From Bdellovibrionaceae bacterium UBA2316 (GTDB lineage Bacteria; Bdellovibrionota; Bdellovibrionia; Bdellovibrionales; Bdellovibrionaceae), in assembly GCA_002345205.1 (NCBI GenBank), contig DDVI01000124.1, positions 40,859 to 104,858 of the forward strand: a DNA stretch of 64,000 nucleotides, read 5' to 3'. Below the pieces are notes generated by a model, which ran no database searches, had not been told where the DNA came from, and worked only from the letters and a program-made list of their open reading frames with translations. Within the stretch, counting starts at the first letter, position 1; each line of letters begins with the position of its first letter. Of the stretch, positions 44,962-54,319 are shown piece by piece. A program made the position numbers and the translations under genes.

Positions 44962-46922
44962 GCTACCGCCTCAGCTCCTGAGTTTCCATTAGCACTTCTA
45001 ATGATTTGACCCGGATCTAAAATAAGAACTGTTTTTCCATCTCCTAGAATCGCTGCGCCTGATACTTCCGGAATTTCCGCACCGATAGTTAAACTCTTAA
45101 CAACCACCTGAGCTTGACCTAAAACGTCGTCTACAGGAAGAGCCGACGTCAAATGACCCGACTCGATGATTACTAGCATGATTTCATCTGCACGATCTTT
45201 GCGCTCAATAGTAGCAAAGTTATTTTTAGATTGGCCTTTGTTTGCCAAATCATTGAGTAGAGGGTCTAAATCCAATACTCTATGTAGGCTCTCGCGAACT
45301 TTTGCAACAACACCTTTACCAGGCAAAGTAGTTAACATGTTCTTTTTCACTCGAATAATTTCTTTAATCGTATAGATTGGAAGAATGTAACGTTCGCTCT
45401 TGATCTGAACTACGATACCATCTGTAATTGCCGTACTTAATGGAATAGTCAGTCGGAATACTGATCCATGGCCTTCTTTAGATTCGATATTAATTTTACC
45501 ATTTACGCGCTCGATATTAGATTTTACAACATCCAAACCGACGCCACGGCCTGATAAATCGCTAATTTTATCTGCCGTGGAAAAACCGGCTGCGAAGATA
45601 AATTTGAATACTTCTTCATTTGTTAAATTGTCGGGATTCACAGTATCAGGAACGATTTTCTTTTCGATTGCTTTATGTAGAACTTTATCACGATTAATAC
45701 CTCCGCCATCATCCGAAATTTCGATAATAACGTTACCGCCCATTTGTTTTGCCGCAACGGTTACCTTGGCTACTTCAGGTTTGTTATTTTTTTTGCGCGT
45801 TTCACGTTTTTCTACACCGTGATCCATCGCATTTCTTACTAAGTGAACCAGAGGATCACCTAATAATTCAAATACGGTACGCTCTACCTCTGTTTCCTCA
45901 CCTTTTAGTTCCAAATTAACAGGCTTATCAAGGTCTAATGAAACGTCACGAACAATACGTTGAATTTTCAAGAACAAAGATTTCAGCGGAGTCATTCGGA
46001 TACTTAGTGTTTTATCGTATAGTTCACGAACAGCTTTATCAATTTGATCGACCATAGCAGCCAACTCAGAGTTATTGCCATCTCGAACGATATCATTTTG
46101 TACAATCTGATTTTTGAGTACCACTAACTCGCCGACCGCATTTAATACGTTATCTACGCGCGTAGTATCTACTTTAATGATTTGGTTAACATTAGCTTTA
46201 GTTGCTGACTTCGATGAAGCTTGCGCTTCTTTTTTGGGCTCAGCCGATGCAACCGCCGCTGGTTTAGAACTCGGCGTAGCCGGCGTAGGATTTGGATTGC
46301 TCGCTACAACTTTAAGGTCTGGTGTTGTTTCTGACTTTACTCCATTTTGTCCTTTTTCGTATTCTTCTAAAACCTCCGGTGGAAGTTCGGACATTAACTC
46401 GTGCAACAAATCGTAATTTGTATTATCAACTTCCTCTACTATAGCCGGTGCCGCTGGAGCCGAATTCGGCGCAAACGATGGCGTTGGCATTTCTTCAACA
46501 TGAGCGGGAGCGGGTGTCCCAGTCCCTAAACCTGCTAACACTTGGCTAATTTTGCTTTCTAATGCCGAAACATCCCAATTTGATTTGTCGTTGTCTCTTA
46601 GCATTTGAACGCGATTTTTAAATTCATCGCCAGATTTTAATAAAATTGAAATCACTTCCGAGTTTACATACTCAGGAAAATTTCTGAGTACACTTAGTAA
46701 GTCTTCAACATGATGGGCAAAATGTGAAAAGTCTTGGAAACCAACAGCCGCCGCTCCACCTTTAATGGAATGGGCCACACGGAAGATTTGCGTAAGATGT
46801 TCTTTCTTATCATCATCGTTTTCTAAACCCAACATATGCTCTTCATATGTCTCTAATAGAAAAGAAATCTCATTTAAAAAGTCGGTCTGTAGTTCTTCAA
46901 AAAACGAATTATCCTCAGACAT
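44958..46922 (-). CDS. cheA: Chemotaxis histidine kinase CheA
   Basis: 654 aa. The Hpt domain carries His51 in FRVAHSIKGGAAAVGF. A Pro/Ala/Ser-rich linker of about 130 residues (roughly 135-265) stands where the CheY-binding P2 domain usually is. Then come the P3 dimerisation helices, the HATPase with HLVRNAMDHG, SDDGGGI and SGRGVGLDVV, and the C-terminal CheW-like P5. It passes phosphate from receptors to CheY and CheB. It is first in the cheA-cheR-cheB operon and divergent from cheW; no cheY is in the window. Confidence 0.96.
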   Translation of the reverse strand: MSEDNSFFEELQTDFLNEISFLLETYEEHMLGLENDDDKKEHLTQIFRVAHSIKGGAAAVGFQDFSHFAHHVEDLLSVLRNFPEYVNSEVISILLKSGDEFKNRVQMLRDNDKSNWDVSALESKISQVLAGLGTGTPAPAHVEEMPTPSFAPNSAPAAPAIVEEVDNTNYDLLHELMSELPPEVLEEYEKGQNGVKSETTPDLKVVASNPNPTPATPSSKPAAVASAEPKKEAQASSKSATKANVNQIIKVDTTRVDNVLNAVGELVVLKNQIVQNDIVRDGNNSELAAMVDQIDKAVRELYDKTLSIRMTPLKSLFLKIQRIVRDVSLDLDKPVNLELKGEETEVERTVFELLGDPLVHLVRNAMDHGVEKRETRKKNNKPEVAKVTVAAKQMGGNVIIEISDDGGGINRDKVLHKAIEKKIVPDTVNPDNLTNEEVFKFIFAAGFSTADKISDLSGRGVGLDVVKSNIERVNGKINIESKEGHGSVFRLTIPLSTAITDGIVVQIKSERYILPIYTIKEIIRVKKNMLTTLPGKGVVAKVRESLHRVLDLDPLLNDLANKGQSKNNFATIERKDRADEIMLVIIESGHLTSALPVDDVLGQAQVVVKSLTIGAEIPEVSGAAILGDGKTVLILDPGQIIRSANGNSGAEAVA

Positions 46923-47162
46923 ATATCCTCACTCAATCGATGCATTTTCTTCGGCCTAATAAGGAATTAAACTAGTACTGAAACCGTAAAATCGAGTTTT
47001 CTGGACTAACCTCCGACGCCAATGCGTTTCAGGTTGGAACATAGGAAACAACTTCAGCGAATCTTGACGGGATTTATAATTATATTCGTTCCTAGACAAA
47101 ATTTTAGCTTAAGTTTTACACCCGAATTACGACTAGTTATTTGTATAGATGAAGGAGACCGC
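46923..47162. promoter_or_regulatory. Divergent regulatory gap between cheA and cheW
   Basis: 240 bases with no gene. On the cheW strand there is a TATAAT at about 47071 with only a poor -35 (TTCAGC, 16 bases upstream), and AAGGAG at 47152 acts as cheW's SD. A sigma-28-like match was checked and rejected. No other element is visible. Confidence 0.3.
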
Positions 47163-47651
47163 ATGAGCGTATCTTTAGCGAAACCAGGACAATACTTAAC
47201 TTTCAAATTGAAAACTGAGTTTTATGGCGTAGCCATTGAAAACGTTCGCGAAATCAACCGTGTGGGAGAAATTACGCCGGTACCGAAAACGCCCCATTTT
47301 ATTAAAGGCGTGATGAATTTACGTGGAAAAATTATTCCCGTTGTAAACTTACGCGAGCGTTTCGGCCTAACGGCCGAGTCCTATACTCGCGATACATGTA
47401 TCATTGTAATTGATACTCCAAATAATCAAATTGGTCTGATTGTTGACTCTGTAAAAGAGGTCGTAACTTTAGAAAGCAAACATATTGAAGCATCACCATC
47501 GTTGGGTGAATCTAAGGCTACAGATTTTATTACAGGTATGGGCAAATACGATGAAAAGGTTATCATCCTTGTAGACATCGTATCTGTATTTACTGATGGC
47601 CAGCTTGTTAACCTAGAAAAATTAACTCAATCTAAAGCAGAAGCAGCCTAA
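47163..47651 (+). CDS. cheW: Chemotaxis coupling protein CheW
   Basis: 162 aa from the ATG at 47163, which has AAGGAG six bases upstream. A longer in-frame ATG at 47022 would add 47 residues with no domain. It joins receptors to CheA. QYLTFKLKTEFYGVAIENVREI, VKGVMNLRGKIIPVVNLRERFG-like (FIKGVMNLRGKIIPVVNL) and CIIVIDTPNNQIGLIVDSVKEV are the family pattern of the SH3-like fold. Divergent from the cheA operon and ending one base before the convergent transketolase gene. Confidence 0.95.
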   Translation: MSVSLAKPGQYLTFKLKTEFYGVAIENVREINRVGEITPVPKTPHFIKGVMNLRGKIIPVVNLRERFGLTAESYTRDTCIIVIDTPNNQIGLIVDSVKEVVTLESKHIEASPSLGESKATDFITGMGKYDEKVIILVDIVSVFTDGQLVNLEKLTQSKAEAA

Positions 47652-47652
47652 T

Positions 47653-49659
47653 TTAAAGCAGAAGCTGTTTCGCTGCTTTCAAAATATGATCGGCGCTTAA
47701 ACCGTGCTTTTGATATAACTCCTCGGCCGTATAAGCGCTTTGTCCAAACTTTCCATCCACTGCCAAATGAATCGTGCGATTTTCAATTTTGTTTTCATTC
47801 CAGAAGGCTTGAATAGCTTGCCCTAAACCACCAATTTTCTGGTGATCCTCAACAACGACTACATGACCATTTGATTTCTTTAAAGTCGCCGCGTAGAAAT
47901 CTTTTTGGAATGAGTTCAAGTGAGATTGATTTACAACCACAGCACCAATTCCGTCTTTTTCTAACTTAGCAGCAGCAGAAACTGCCGACTGGACAGTTGA
48001 GCCAGACGCCACGATCACGATAGTTTTGTTTTTCACGTTTTCTGAAACTACTTGTGGCGATCCCAATTTGAACGTAGTTGTCCCGTAATTTTTAGGAAAA
48101 TTTTCACGACCCAAGAAGAAAATTTTCGATCTAGGAGCATGACCCTTTTGGATATCCGCTGGGAACGATTCAATGGCCTGCTTTACAAGTTCATGGGCTT
48201 CTTCACTACATGAAAGATTATAAACATCTACATACGGAATCGACGCAAGCATGGAAACGTAGCTCAATGCTTGGTGAGACGCACCATCTGCCGCATCTTG
48301 GAATCCTGTGTGCGAGAAAATACCAATGATTGGCGCTTCCGACAACGATGCCATCGTTAATGGCAACGCACCTTTTGTTACTCCAAATTGTGCGAACGTA
48401 TCTACAACTGGGATGTAACCTAATTTCGATAAACCGGCTGCTGCTGACACCATATTACTTTCCGCAACACCCACATCAAACGAAGCTTCTGGGAACTCTT
48501 TGCGGAAGTCAGCTACTCCTGTGGAACCTGGCAAATCAGAGGTTACTGATAAAACGGGAAGACCGGCTTTACGACAGTGAATCATGGCACTAGCAACGCC
48601 CTTTTGAATTTTTTCGCCTGAATCTTTTTTACCGCTAGCGAGGATTTTATTTTCAAGTTCGATAAGTTCAGCAATCCAAACATCGAATTCTTTTGGATAG
48701 GCTTTACCATCGTAAATTTCTGAAATGAACCCTTGAAGTTCTTTTGGACTTTTTAGGGGGAAGCCATGACCACCTGAACTGCTTTCCGCAGTTTTTTTAG
48801 TTCCAATACCTTTTACCGTTTTCGCATGAATTGCTACCGGCACATTTGGATTTTTTTGAGCTTTATCAAGAGCCGTCTGAATCGCTTCATAGCATGATTT
48901 AAGATCGTTACCTTTTTCTAATTGAACTACGTCCCAACCCAATGTTTTCAAAGATTCAAAAGTCGGTGCCATAGAAAAACTATCTTTATCGATACGACCA
49001 CTTAACTTTGTATTGTTATCACTGATGATTAAAACGTAGGGAGCCAACAAGCCTTTCGCTGCTAATCCCGGAACGCTAGCCATCGCTTCCCGCGCCTCTC
49101 CTTCCATGCATGCGCCATCAGAAATCGCACATACCGTTGTTCGCATTGTTTTAGATAGTTTTTCACCCATCGCCAGACCAAGAGTTTGTGGAAATGCGGA
49201 ACCCAAGGGCCCGTTACTCAAAAACACACCTTCACCAAATAGATGAACTTCACCGTGACCCGTAAGAGGCGAAGTAATGGAACGAAATTGTTTTAAACTG
49301 TTAATTTGCAGACTCGCCAATTCATAATTCGCTTTCAATGCATACAATCCATTTTCACAGTGACCAGCATCGTTTACGAAATGAAATTGATCATGCCAGT
49401 TCTTACCTGCCGTAGCCGCCTTGCTAAACATCAAAGCGTGAGCAGCACTCATTAATTCAGCGAAAGCCGCAGGACCGCCGTAGTGAGACGCTGCTCCTCC
49501 TAATACCGCATTCATATCCATCAGTGCTACTAGGGCACGCGTCGCTTTGGGATCTGGTAACTCGACTTGAGTCCCGTCAGCAAGCGAGATCTTTTCACTG
49601 AATTTAAGATTTCTGTTGGGATTGCTGAATAATTTATTATTAATTTTTATAGGTTCCAT
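47653..49659 (-). CDS. tkt: Transketolase
   Basis: 668 aa, the usual length. Thiamine diphosphate enzyme of the pentose phosphate pathway. TGHGEVHLFGEGVFLSNGPLGSAFPQTLGLAMGEK is the substrate and ThDP region, AISDGACMEGEAREA is the GDG-type motif (here SDG), and DVGVAESNMVSAAAGLSKLGYIPVVDTFAQF carries the catalytic Glu of the second ThDP domain. It is divergent from the usual TktA sequence, for example DNNTKLSGRID, but complete. The second ThDP/transketolase-fold enzyme of the window, after the E1 at 9767. Confidence 0.9.
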   Translation of the reverse strand: MEPIKINNKLFSNPNRNLKFSEKISLADGTQVELPDPKATRALVALMDMNAVLGGAASHYGGPAAFAELMSAAHALMFSKAATAGKNWHDQFHFVNDAGHCENGLYALKANYELASLQINSLKQFRSITSPLTGHGEVHLFGEGVFLSNGPLGSAFPQTLGLAMGEKLSKTMRTTVCAISDGACMEGEAREAMASVPGLAAKGLLAPYVLIISDNNTKLSGRIDKDSFSMAPTFESLKTLGWDVVQLEKGNDLKSCYEAIQTALDKAQKNPNVPVAIHAKTVKGIGTKKTAESSSGGHGFPLKSPKELQGFISEIYDGKAYPKEFDVWIAELIELENKILASGKKDSGEKIQKGVASAMIHCRKAGLPVLSVTSDLPGSTGVADFRKEFPEASFDVGVAESNMVSAAAGLSKLGYIPVVDTFAQFGVTKGALPLTMASLSEAPIIGIFSHTGFQDAADGASHQALSYVSMLASIPYVDVYNLSCSEEAHELVKQAIESFPADIQKGHAPRSKIFFLGRENFPKNYGTTTFKLGSPQVVSENVKNKTIVIVASGSTVQSAVSAAAKLEKDGIGAVVVNQSHLNSFQKDFYAATLKKSNGHVVVVEDHQKIGGLGQAIQAFWNENKIENRTIHLAVDGKFGQSAYTAEELYQKHGLSADHILKAAKQLLL

Positions 49660-49858
49660 AATCTAAATCCTTTGTTACCAGACCATGGTCTATAGATGAC
49701 CTAAAAAAAATGAATTCTCAAGGATTTTGTTCTTAGCCATAGCTTGCAAACTGACACTTTTGTAATAACCTTACTTCACGACTTTGGGTCAGAGAGGGTG
49801 AGGGATCTCACAGACTTTAGGTTGCGAAAGAAACCAAACCACTATGGAAGGGGTAAAA

Positions 49859-51247
49859 ATGAAAAGGTTATTATTAATGCTAGTCGCTGGTCTCGGTCTG
49901 CAGGTAAATGCAGCTCAATTTGATCCGTTATTGCAACCATTCTTGAATCGTTCGCAAGATACACGCATTGTACGCGTTATCCTAACGTTCAAAGATCAGA
50001 ATCCGGCAACACGCAATGTAGTTGCACCGATTCGCTCGGCACAAGCACGTGCACAGGTTCAAAACATGTTGATGCAAAATTCTAAAGCGAGCCAGGCTCA
50101 ATTTGCTCAAACATTAAATATGTGGAGCCGCGCGGGCGTAACGAACCAGCATTATTCACTTTGGATTATCAATGGAATGATCCTGGATCTTCCAGTTAAA
50201 GATTTAAGCCGTTTAGCAAATGAACCAACTATCCAATACGTTCATGCTAACTCAAACATGCAATTAATCGCTCCTATCGGTGGTCGCCTGCTAGCTCCGT
50301 CACAAATGCGTGAAGAGCCACAGTTGACTTACGGTTTACAAAAAATCAACATCCCACAATTAAGAGCCGCTAAACCAGATTTGACGGGTAAAGCTGTTCG
50401 CGTAGGTGTGGTTGATACTGGTATCGACGGAACTCACCCTGATTTAGCTAACAAAGTGATCGCGTTCGGTGACTTCGTTAATAAAAAGACGACAGCATAT
50501 GATGATCAGGGTCACGGAACTCACGTTTCTGGAACAATTGGCGGCGGTGCTGCTTCTGGAACAGGAATCGGCGTAGCGCCAGAAGTTCGCTTCATCGGTG
50601 CTAAATTTTTAGATAAAAACGGTAGCGGTACATTTGCTAATGCAATTCTTGCTATGCAATGGGTTGTAGATCCAGATGGTAAACCAGAAACCGATGACGG
50701 CGCGATGATCGTAAGTAATTCGTGGGGCGGTGGCGCTCCATCTGCAAGCGAAGACCCAGCTAACAATGCTCTTTGCCAAGCCGTTAACTCTTGGATCAAA
50801 TTAGGTGTAGCTCCTGTATTTGCAGCAGGCAACTCTGGCCCAGGTGCTAAAACTGTTGGTTTACCTGGCGGTTGCCCAGCGGCTCTGACTGTTGGTGCTT
50901 CTGATGCTAGCGATAAAATCGCGAGCTTTAGCTCACGCGGTCCTGCTGTTTGGAAAACTGGTAGCTTCGTAAAACCAGAAATCGTAGCTCCTGGTGTAAA
51001 AGTTAAATCAAGCATGCCAGGTAACAAGTATGCCGAGCTTTCTGGAACTTCAATGGCGACTCCGCACGTAGCGGGCGTCGTAGCATTGATGTACCAATTA
51101 CAGCCTAAAATTTCTGCTGAGCAATTAGTAAACATTCTTAAATCATCAGCAACAAAAATTGGACAAGATCCAAATACATACGGTGCTGGTCGTATGGATG
51201 CTTTAAAAGCGGCTCAATCATTAGGTTTATCAACTCGTCGTTTCTAG
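49859..51247 (+). CDS. Secreted subtilisin-family serine protease (S8)
   Basis: 462 aa from the ATG at 49859 after AAGGGG. Signal peptide to about residue 18, then an inhibitor I9-like propeptide, then the peptidase domain. The catalytic triad is complete: Asp in VGVVDTGIDGTHPDL, His in DQGHGTHVSGTIGGG and Ser in LSGTSMATPHVAGVVALM, with the oxyanion Asn in AAGNSGPGA. Likely exported to the periplasm or outside; such proteases are abundant in predatory Bdellovibrionota. A strong terminator follows. No downstream secretion domain is seen. Confidence 0.95.
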   Translation: MKRLLLMLVAGLGLQVNAAQFDPLLQPFLNRSQDTRIVRVILTFKDQNPATRNVVAPIRSAQARAQVQNMLMQNSKASQAQFAQTLNMWSRAGVTNQHYSLWIINGMILDLPVKDLSRLANEPTIQYVHANSNMQLIAPIGGRLLAPSQMREEPQLTYGLQKINIPQLRAAKPDLTGKAVRVGVVDTGIDGTHPDLANKVIAFGDFVNKKTTAYDDQGHGTHVSGTIGGGAASGTGIGVAPEVRFIGAKFLDKNGSGTFANAILAMQWVVDPDGKPETDDGAMIVSNSWGGGAPSASEDPANNALCQAVNSWIKLGVAPVFAAGNSGPGAKTVGLPGGCPAALTVGASDASDKIASFSSRGPAVWKTGSFVKPEIVAPGVKVKSSMPGNKYAELSGTSMATPHVAGVVALMYQLQPKISAEQLVNILKSSATKIGQDPNTYGAGRMDALKAAQSLGLSTRRF

Positions 51248-51271
51248 TTCTTTAAGAAACTAATTACGCAC

Positions 51272-51303
51272 AAGGCGACTCATTGCGAGTCGCCTTTTTT
51301 TTT
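51272..51303 (+). terminator. Intrinsic terminator after the subtilase
   Basis: AAGGCGACTC, loop ATTGC, GAGTCGCCTT, then T7: a perfect 10-bp GC-rich stem with a classic U-tract. Only 14 bases separate the T-run from the ATG of the next gene on the same strand. Confidence 0.93.
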
Positions 51304-51317
51304 ACTACACTCCGTCC

Positions 51318-52328
51318 ATGACTCAGCTGTTTTCACCAAAACCAATCCCTAAAGTTGAACTTCACAGACACTTAGACTGTTCATGGCGCTACTCTACACT
51401 GGTGGAACTTGCAAAGAACTTCAAACTGATCGATTCTACTGAATACACGGAAGTTGAAAGCAAACTTCTAGTCACGTCTCCGATGACAGATCTTGGCTCA
51501 GTTTTAAAGAAATTCACTCGTGCTCAACAGCTTTTAAAAAATGAAGAGATTCTAACTCGTTTAACATTCGAAACATTAGAAGACGCTTACAATGACGGAA
51601 TTCGAATTTTAGAATTACGTTATTCACTAAATTTCATCCAAGAAGGTAGTGGTCTATCGTATGACAAAATTCATATGGCTTTGTTAAAAGGAATCGAGCA
51701 CGCGCAAAAGAAATACCCTATTGCAACCGGCTTGATTTCTATTTTTCAGCGAGATCAATCCAAAGACCACTTACAAAAGATTTTAGATTTCACTATCCAA
51801 AACAAGAGTGTGTTCATTGGAGCAGATCTCGCCGATAACGAAGCTGCCGCCGATCCCAACAGCTTTAAATGGTTGTTCGATGAACTTTATGAAGCGGGTG
51901 TGCCGATCACCATTCACTCTGGTGAAACTCCAGATAGTGGCGCACCTAAACGCGTGAAAGATGCAATTGAGATTTTACATGCAACCCGCATTGGTCATGG
52001 TATTCAAATTATTCAAGATCAATCTACAATTGATTTTGTGAAGGCCAAGAATGTTCATCTTGAAATTTGCCCGATTAGCAATGCGCTGACTCAAGCATTT
52101 GCAAATCGCAAAAACCATCCGTTCTTTGACTTATATAAAGCTGGAGTATCTGTATCTATCAATTCAGATGACCCAGGAATTTTCAATACGTACTTAAGCG
52201 ACGACTACAGTTACTTAATCCAAAATTTCGGTTTAACGACCACCGATTTCACAAAAATAAACAAGCTGGCTTATGACGCTTCTTTTATCTCGGCTGTTGA
52301 GAAAAAAAGAGTCATGCCAATTCTTTAA
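51318..52328 (+). CDS. add: Adenosine deaminase family purine deaminase
   Basis: 336 aa. Zinc enzyme that deaminates adenosine (or adenine) for purine salvage. Zinc and catalytic motifs: KVELHRHLDC with both His, TIHSGET (His and catalytic Glu), RIGHGIQI and SINSDDPGIF with the Asp pair. This is the full order of ADA motifs; the adenine deaminase subgroup cannot be excluded. It starts 14 bases after a terminator, so its promoter must overlap the terminator or lie further upstream. The next gene follows 12 bases after its stop. Confidence 0.93.
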   Translation: MTQLFSPKPIPKVELHRHLDCSWRYSTLVELAKNFKLIDSTEYTEVESKLLVTSPMTDLGSVLKKFTRAQQLLKNEEILTRLTFETLEDAYNDGIRILELRYSLNFIQEGSGLSYDKIHMALLKGIEHAQKKYPIATGLISIFQRDQSKDHLQKILDFTIQNKSVFIGADLADNEAAADPNSFKWLFDELYEAGVPITIHSGETPDSGAPKRVKDAIEILHATRIGHGIQIIQDQSTIDFVKAKNVHLEICPISNALTQAFANRKNHPFFDLYKAGVSVSINSDDPGIFNTYLSDDYSYLIQNFGLTTTDFTKINKLAYDASFISAVEKKRVMPIL

Positions 52329-52340
52329 TGGAGACACGAC

Positions 52341-53288
52341 ATGAATGAATTATTTCCTGAAATTAAACCCTTTAATTCAGGGTTTTTAAAAGTATCTGAT
52401 TTACACACAATCTATTTCGAGGAGTGCGGAAATCCAAATGGGATACCAATTGTTTTCCTTCATGGTGGCCCAGGGGGCGGTATTTCAGAAGACCATCGCC
52501 GTTTTTACGACCCTAAAACATATCGTATTGTTTTGTTCGACCAACGTGGTTGCGGCAAAAGTACGCCATTCGCCGAACTTAAAGAAAATACGACTTGGGA
52601 TTTAGTGGCTGATATCGAGAAAATCAGAACTCACCTAAAAATTGATACGTGGCATGTATTCGGCGGCAGCTGGGGATCAACTTTGGCACTGGCTTACGGG
52701 ATTAAGCATCCTAAGCAATGTTTAGGCTTCATTTTACGCGGTATCTTTTTATGTCGTCCTTGGGAAATTGACTGGTTCTATCAGCGTGGAGCTTCATTAA
52801 TTTTTCCAGATTTATTCGAAGAGTACGAACAACAAATTCCTGAAAATCAACGTGGCACAATGGTTAAGAGCTACTACCAACAATTAACGGGTACTGATAA
52901 AGATAAACAACTTCAGGCCGCTAAACGCTGGAGTATTTGGGAAGCATCGACGTCTAAACTAAAACAAGATAAAAACTTTATCGATGAATATGAAGAGCCA
53001 GAAAAGGCGCTTCCGTTTGCTCGTATCGAGTGCCACTACTTCATGAACAATGCGTTCTTTGATACAGATAATTTCCTTTTAGAAAATGTTAAAAACATTT
53101 CGCATCTACCATGCGTGATCGTTCAAGGTCGTTACGATGTGGTTTGCCCAGCGAAGAGTGCGTGGGATCTACATAAAAATTGGCCTGGTTCCAAACTGAT
53201 TATCGTTCCTGACGCTGGTCATTCCGTTAGTGAACCGGGTATTCGCCATGAACTGATATCTGCAACAGAGGCCTTCAAAAAACTGTAA
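52341..53288 (+). CDS. pip: Proline iminopeptidase (S33)
   Basis: 315 aa. Removes N-terminal proline from peptides, in the cytosol. LHGGPGGGISEDHRRFYDP is the HGGPGG oxyanion motif, then VLFDQRGCGKSTP, the nucleophile GGSWGSTLALAY, Asp in QGRYDVVCP and His in DAGHSVSEPG. All are as in the prolyl iminopeptidase family. GGAG precedes the ATG; probably co-transcribed with add. A hairpin follows. Confidence 0.95.
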   Translation: MNELFPEIKPFNSGFLKVSDLHTIYFEECGNPNGIPIVFLHGGPGGGISEDHRRFYDPKTYRIVLFDQRGCGKSTPFAELKENTTWDLVADIEKIRTHLKIDTWHVFGGSWGSTLALAYGIKHPKQCLGFILRGIFLCRPWEIDWFYQRGASLIFPDLFEEYEQQIPENQRGTMVKSYYQQLTGTDKDKQLQAAKRWSIWEASTSKLKQDKNFIDEYEEPEKALPFARIECHYFMNNAFFDTDNFLLENVKNISHLPCVIVQGRYDVVCPAKSAWDLHKNWPGSKLIIVPDAGHSVSEPGIRHELISATEAFKKL

Positions 53289-53308
53289 TTCAAATTCATT
53301 TTGCAAAT

Positions 53309-53342
53309 GGCGAGCAACTCGCGCGCTCGCCTACTTTCCTTT
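53309..53342 (+). terminator. Probable terminator after pip
   Basis: GGCGAGC (53309-53315) and GCTCGCC (53325-53331) form a 7-bp GC-rich stem with a nine-base loop, followed by a T-rich but broken tract. The rest of the 191-base gap shows no other element. Confidence 0.5.
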
Positions 53343-53479
53343 CCTAATGCCGCTTCCAGACCCATAAATAATTTTTATGCATAGTTGAAGATTAATCGTC
53401 TTGCCGGTTTGTGCTCTTTTTCTGTAGAAGCTTCACCAGGGGTTTCCAGCAAGATGCTGAAAAAGCAAAAGAGGGAAAA

Positions 53480-54319
53480 GTGATTACGAGGGGTAAGTCT
53501 ATCTTAGCACTGATAGCTTCGTTAGTTATGGTTGCGTGTGGACCAGCGCCTGAACTGGGCGACATTATGGAGTCCAGCGATCAGGCACTCACAGGAATCA
53601 TTGGCGGCAAGGACATTGCCGCCAATGAATCGCCTGCACAAACCACCGTTGTACTTTATGATACTGCGGCAAAAAATGTGGCTTGCACAGGATCTCTCAT
53701 TGGTAACAACTTGGTCTTAACCGCAGCTCATTGTTTGCAAAGAGATCCTACTAAAATACTGGTGATATTCTCGACCAATCTTCAAAGAGCGAATATGGAA
53801 ATGGCTCGATCTGTCGTTGGAGCCATGATCAATAATTCCTGGCTATCTAATCGCGCCCTTGCCAAAGATACCGGCGATATTGCCCTGGTAAAATACCAAG
53901 GAACCACCCCTGCTGGTTATAAGGCTGCAACGATTTTACCCAGCGCCGCCGCCTTACGAGATAAATCTACAATAGTAATTGCCGGCTATGGAATGACTGA
54001 TGCAACAAAAAGAACCGGTTCAGGAACATTACGGCAAGCGGCTACCACAATCGCCAGTACTAAGTTTTCGAGTTCAGAAATAATGGTCGAACAGCGTATT
54101 GGTCGAGGCGCCTGTCACGGGGATTCGGGCGGGCCAGCTTTTTTGTATTCAAACGGTGTCTATTATTTGTGGGGCATCACTTCCCGAGGTTACGCAGACG
54201 CCAAGAGCGAGTGTAGATCATTTAGCATTTATACAAATATCCTGTACTACATGAAGTGGCTTCAGGAAACGGCGCGCGCGCTCATGCTAAAGAATCAATT
54301 CAATTTTACTTTTTCTTAG
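53480..54319 (+). CDS. Trypsin-like serine protease (S1), lipoprotein
   Basis: 279 aa from the GTG at 53480, which has GAGGG five bases upstream; a longer frame from 53411 would put 23 residues before the signal. The lipobox is LVMVAC (Cys20). GIIGG at about 39-43 is the activation site, followed by the catalytic His84 (TAAHC), Asp (TGDIALVKY) and Ser (GACHGDSGGPAF). All three residues are present, so it is probably active. A membrane-bound chymotrypsin-fold protease fits a predatory lifestyle. The last 14 bases overlap the end of convergent menH. Confidence 0.92.
   Translation: MITRGKSILALIASLVMVACGPAPELGDIMESSDQALTGIIGGKDIAANESPAQTTVVLYDTAAKNVACTGSLIGNNLVLTAAHCLQRDPTKILVIFSTNLQRANMEMARSVVGAMINNSWLSNRALAKDTGDIALVKYQGTTPAGYKAATILPSAAALRDKSTIVIAGYGMTDATKRTGSGTLRQAATTIASTKFSSSEIMVEQRIGRGACHGDSGGPAFLYSNGVYYLWGITSRGYADAKSECRSFSIYTNILYYMKWLQETARALMLKNQFNFTFS

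Noticed and set aside
47115..47142. Sigma-28 flagellar-type promoter before cheW (TAAGTTT-N11-TACGACTA)
   Set aside because: The -10 half matches the consensus at only four of eight positions, which is too weak.
47633..47680. Direct repeat TAAAGCAGAAGC and an AAAGCAG/CTGCTTT hairpin across the cheW and transketolase ends
   Set aside because: Both lie within coding sequence of Ala/Lys/Glu-rich protein ends, and there is no T-run, so chance or codon bias explains them.
50521..51135. 204-aa open frame on the minus strand within the subtilase
   Set aside because: It lies opposite the catalytic region of the protease; its Pro/Ala/Thr-rich sequence is what the reverse of that coding bias gives.
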